From: JANQPX01 sp039197065
GTDB lineage: Bacteria > Pseudomonadota > Alphaproteobacteria > Geminicoccales > Geminicoccaceae
Assembly: GCA_039197065.1 (NCBI GenBank)
Contig: JBCCUL010000051.1
Location: 1 to 33,616 of the forward strand
DNA: 33,616 bases
Direction: 5' to 3'
Within the stretch, counting starts at the first letter, position 1; each line of letters starts with the position of its first letter. The translations under genes were made by a program, and so were the position numbers. Below the pieces are notes generated by a model. The model saw only the letters and a list, made by a program, of their open reading frames with translations, did no database searches and was not told where the DNA came from. Positions 31,670 to 33,616 of this stretch are shown piece after piece.

Positions 31670-33231
31670 CGATCACCAACGCCAAGTCATTGCAGGTCGT
31701 CTGGTTCAAGCGGGATCTGCGCCTGCATGATCATGAGCCGCTGACACGCGCGGCGGCGCGTGGTCCGACCCTGCCGCTCTACATCGTCGAGCCGGATCTC
31801 TGGCAACAGCCGGACATGTCCGGCCGGCAGTTCGCCTTTCTACGCGAGTCGCTGATCGATCTGCGTGAACAGCTGGGCCGCATCGGCCAGCCGTTGATCA
31901 TCCGCACCGGCGACGCGCTTACCTGCCTTGATGAGATCCATCGAATCCACGGCATCGAGACGCTCTGGTCCCATGAAGAAACCGGCAATGGCTGGACCTT
32001 TGAACGCGATCTTGCGGTCCTGGACTGGTGTCGTCAGCAAGGGATCGCTTGGCAGGAAATCCCGCAATTCGGTGTGATCAGGCGTCTCAAAAACCGGCGC
32101 GGCTGGGCCGGTCGCTGGGATCGGTTCATGGCCAGGCCTGCCGCCACGGCACCGATCGGCCTGACGCCGCTTTCGACGATAGAGCCCGGGCCCATGCCTG
32201 AAGCCCATGAGATCGGCATCGCCTCGGACCCTTGCCCGGAACGTTTCCGAGGCGGCCGCACCGCTGGCCTGGATGAACTCGGGAGCTTCCTTCGAGACCG
32301 GGGGGAACCGTACCAAAAAGCCATGTCCGGTCCGCTCACCGCTTTTGACGGCTGCTCGCGGATCTCAGCCCATCTCACCTTCGGCACCGTCTCCATGCGT
32401 GAGACATTTCAGGCGGCGCGCCGCCGCCAAGCCGAACTCCATGAGCTGCCGGGGGATAAGCGCGGCAAGTGGCCGGGTGCCATTCGTTCCTTTCTCGCCA
32501 GGCTGCATTGGCATTGTCACTTCATGCAGAAGCTTGAGGACGAGCCCGAGATCGAGTTCCGCTGCTTTCATCCGGCCTATGAGGGACTGCGCGAGGAGAA
32601 TGCCGAAGCGGTCGAGCGCTGGGCAACGGGGCAGACCGGATTACCCTTCGTCGATGCCTGCATGCGCGCGCTGAACGCCCATGGCTGGATCAATTTTCGC
32701 ATGCGCGCGATGCTCGTCTCCTTCGCGAGCTATCACCTTTGGCTGCCCTGGCGTTCGACCGGCGAACCGCTAGCCCGAATGTTCACCGACTACGAGCCTG
32801 GCATTCACTGGTCGCAGATGCAGATGCAATCGGCGACCACCGGTATCAACCTGCCGCGCATCTACAACCCGATCAAACAAGGCCGTGACTTCGACAAGGA
32901 CGGGGCCTTCATCCGCCGCTGGGTGCCCGAACTCCAGGTGGTGCCAGAGGCTTACATTCATGAACCCCGGCTTTGGCCCGAAGCCGAGAGCGCATTAAAG
33001 GGACGCTATCCGCAACCAATCGTCGAGGAGCGCGTCGCGCGCAAGCTGGCGCAGGAGAAGATCTGGGGCGTGCGCCGCGAGCCCGGCTATCGCGAGATCG
33101 CCGATGCGATCCAGATGAAGCATGGCAGTCGCAAGAGCGGCATTCCGCAACATGAACGCAAAGCCGATACGGCGCGCCGAAAGCAGCAGGCGGGCCAGGG
33201 CATTCAGCTCTCCCTGCTGGCCAGTGATTGA
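31666..33231 (+). CDS. Cryptochrome/DNA photolyase family protein
   Basis: This 521-aa flavoprotein starts VVWFKRDLRLHDHEPL (antenna-binding alpha/beta domain, about 1-170). The FAD-binding helical domain follows: GCSRISAHLTFGTVSMRE, RLHWHCHFMQ, TGLPFVDACMRALNAHGW, and IYNPIKQGRDFDKDGAFIRRW. In the segment HWSQMQMQSATTG it has Met/Gln/Ser where class I CPD photolyases of the E. coli type have WQWAASTG, so the tryptophan electron path differs. This form is widespread in bacteria and of uncertain repair specificity. The GTG start at 31666 overlaps the DUF3833 stop, and its own stop overlaps the next start (TGATG). Confidence 0.88.
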   Translation: MTITNAKSLQVVWFKRDLRLHDHEPLTRAAARGPTLPLYIVEPDLWQQPDMSGRQFAFLRESLIDLREQLGRIGQPLIIRTGDALTCLDEIHRIHGIETLWSHEETGNGWTFERDLAVLDWCRQQGIAWQEIPQFGVIRRLKNRRGWAGRWDRFMARPAATAPIGLTPLSTIEPGPMPEAHEIGIASDPCPERFRGGRTAGLDELGSFLRDRGEPYQKAMSGPLTAFDGCSRISAHLTFGTVSMRETFQAARRRQAELHELPGDKRGKWPGAIRSFLARLHWHCHFMQKLEDEPEIEFRCFHPAYEGLREENAEAVERWATGQTGLPFVDACMRALNAHGWINFRMRAMLVSFASYHLWLPWRSTGEPLARMFTDYEPGIHWSQMQMQSATTGINLPRIYNPIKQGRDFDKDGAFIRRWVPELQVVPEAYIHEPRLWPEAESALKGRYPQPIVEERVARKLAQEKIWGVRREPGYREIADAIQMKHGSRKSGIPQHERKADTARRKQQAGQGIQLSLLASD

Positions 33232-33419
33232 TGGCCAGGGCGCGCAAAAAAAGCGAGCTGCCGAGCAAGATCTGCCGGCGTTGCCTTCGTCCCTTCACCT
33301 GGCGAAAGAAATGGGCCCGGTGCTGGGACGAGGTGCTCTATTGCTCCAAGCGCTGCGGTGGCGAAGCGCGTCGGGGTGCCGACGTCACCCGCGCCAAGTC
33401 ATCATCCCTGCAGCGATAA
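33231..33419 (+). CDS. DUF2256 family small zinc-ribbon-like protein
   Basis: This 62-aa protein carries KICRRCLRPFTWRKKW and VLYCSKRCGGEARR: two Cys pairs that could bind a metal, typical of DUF2256. The ATG at 33231 shares its A with the photolyase stop, so it is coupled to that gene. DUF2256 genes frequently sit next to cryptochrome/photolyase genes; the role is unknown. Its 3' end overlaps the convergent DUF3429 gene by about 35 bp. Confidence 0.85.
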   Translation: MARARKKSELPSKICRRCLRPFTWRKKWARCWDEVLYCSKRCGGEARRGADVTRAKSSSLQR

Positions 33420-33616
33420 GCAGACAGGTTATAACGATCGCCGTGAGCGGAATGCGAAGGCGACGATACCAGGCTGGCGCCCAGCCTTGCTGCACGGCCT
33501 GAAGATCGGAATAGAGCAGCAGCGCGAAGGCCGCGGCGATGGCGGCGAGATCGTAAGGACCGTCCAGCAGCAGCGCCAGCCAGGCAATCAGGGCTGGCAG
33601 GACGCTGAACGACAGA
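33385..33616 (-). CDS. DUF3429 family membrane protein (C-terminal part, cut by the window edge)
   Basis: Reading leftward from the window edge, an open frame of 76 codons ends with TGA at 33387-33385. It contains LPALIAWLALLL, FALLLYSDL, GWAPAWYRRLRIPLTAIVITCLLIAA: two or three hydrophobic helices and the AWYRRLRIPLT motif of DUF3429 proteins. The 5' part lies beyond the window. It belongs by context to the photolyase neighbourhood, and it overlaps the end of the DUF2256 gene on the other strand. Confidence 0.65.
   Translation of the reverse strand, partial: LSFSVLPALIAWLALLLDGPYDLAAIAAAFALLLYSDLQAVQQGWAPAWYRRLRIPLTAIVITCLLIAAGMMTWRG

Noticed and set aside
1..33616. CRISPR, prophage or defence island
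   Set aside because: No spaced direct repeats, integrase, capsid, nuclease-helicase or toxin-antitoxin genes were seen.

Overview
The window reads as the chromosome of an alphaproteobacterium, most likely of the Hyphomicrobiales (Rhizobiales). The grounds are the GC-rich coding style, dense CUT1 sugar ABC transporters, an ECF sigma/ChrR-type pair, DUF3726, and a rhizobial-style intergenic palindromic element. No rRNA, tRNA, CRISPR array, transposase or phage gene was found. All family calls are made by eye from protein motifs; no database search was possible.

Layout. (1) 1-6120: start of a leftward gene, a 377-bp divergent control region with two 22-bp inverted repeats, then a CUT1 ABC operon: permease, permease, two different ATPases, Tat-exported binding protein. 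It closes with a strong stem-loop. Both ATPases carry Glu in place of the Q-loop Gln. (2) 6121-7263: a decayed ABC-ATPase remnant and a lone crotonase. (3) 7708-12944: a second sugar ABC operon of glucose/mannose type (binding protein, two permeases, MalK/UgpC-like ATPase) followed by a KdgK-like PfkB kinase. (4) 13081-16595: a tightly coupled run of a 25-codon mini-ORF, an M19 dipeptidase-like protein lacking several metal ligands, a 22-codon mini-ORF, an unrecognised 575-aa protein and a DUF3726 protein. (5) 16842-17050: a 209-bp near-palindromic element that ends at the stop codon of the next gene. (6) 17048-24099: a sensory locus with a membrane histidine kinase (leftward) and, divergently, a LivK-like periplasmic binding protein and a 1070-aa chemoreceptor. 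The kinase and chemoreceptor share the same large periplasmic sensor domain. (7) 24213-26610: a PlsC-like acyltransferase, a small membrane protein and an exported glutathione peroxidase. (8) 26634-33616: a photo-oxidative stress and DNA photorepair block: DCC (DUF393) protein, class II photolyase fused to an FAD oxidoreductase, ChrR-type anti-sigma, ECF sigma, DUF3833 protein, cryptochrome/photolyase, DUF2256 protein and the end of a DUF3429 membrane protein.

How the parts fit. The two ABC operons bring carbohydrates in, and the KdgK-like kinase suggests a 2-keto-3-deoxy sugar acid route. The strongest candidate for an undescribed system is the locus at 17-24 kb. One periplasmic binding protein sits between a kinase and a chemoreceptor with homologous, internally duplicated sensor domains, so one ligand signal may feed both gene expression and taxis, in a TorT/TorS-like way. 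Further candidates are the M19/575-aa/DUF3726 cassette with its mini-ORFs, the photolyase-oxidoreductase fusion, and the Glu-Q-loop ATPase pair.
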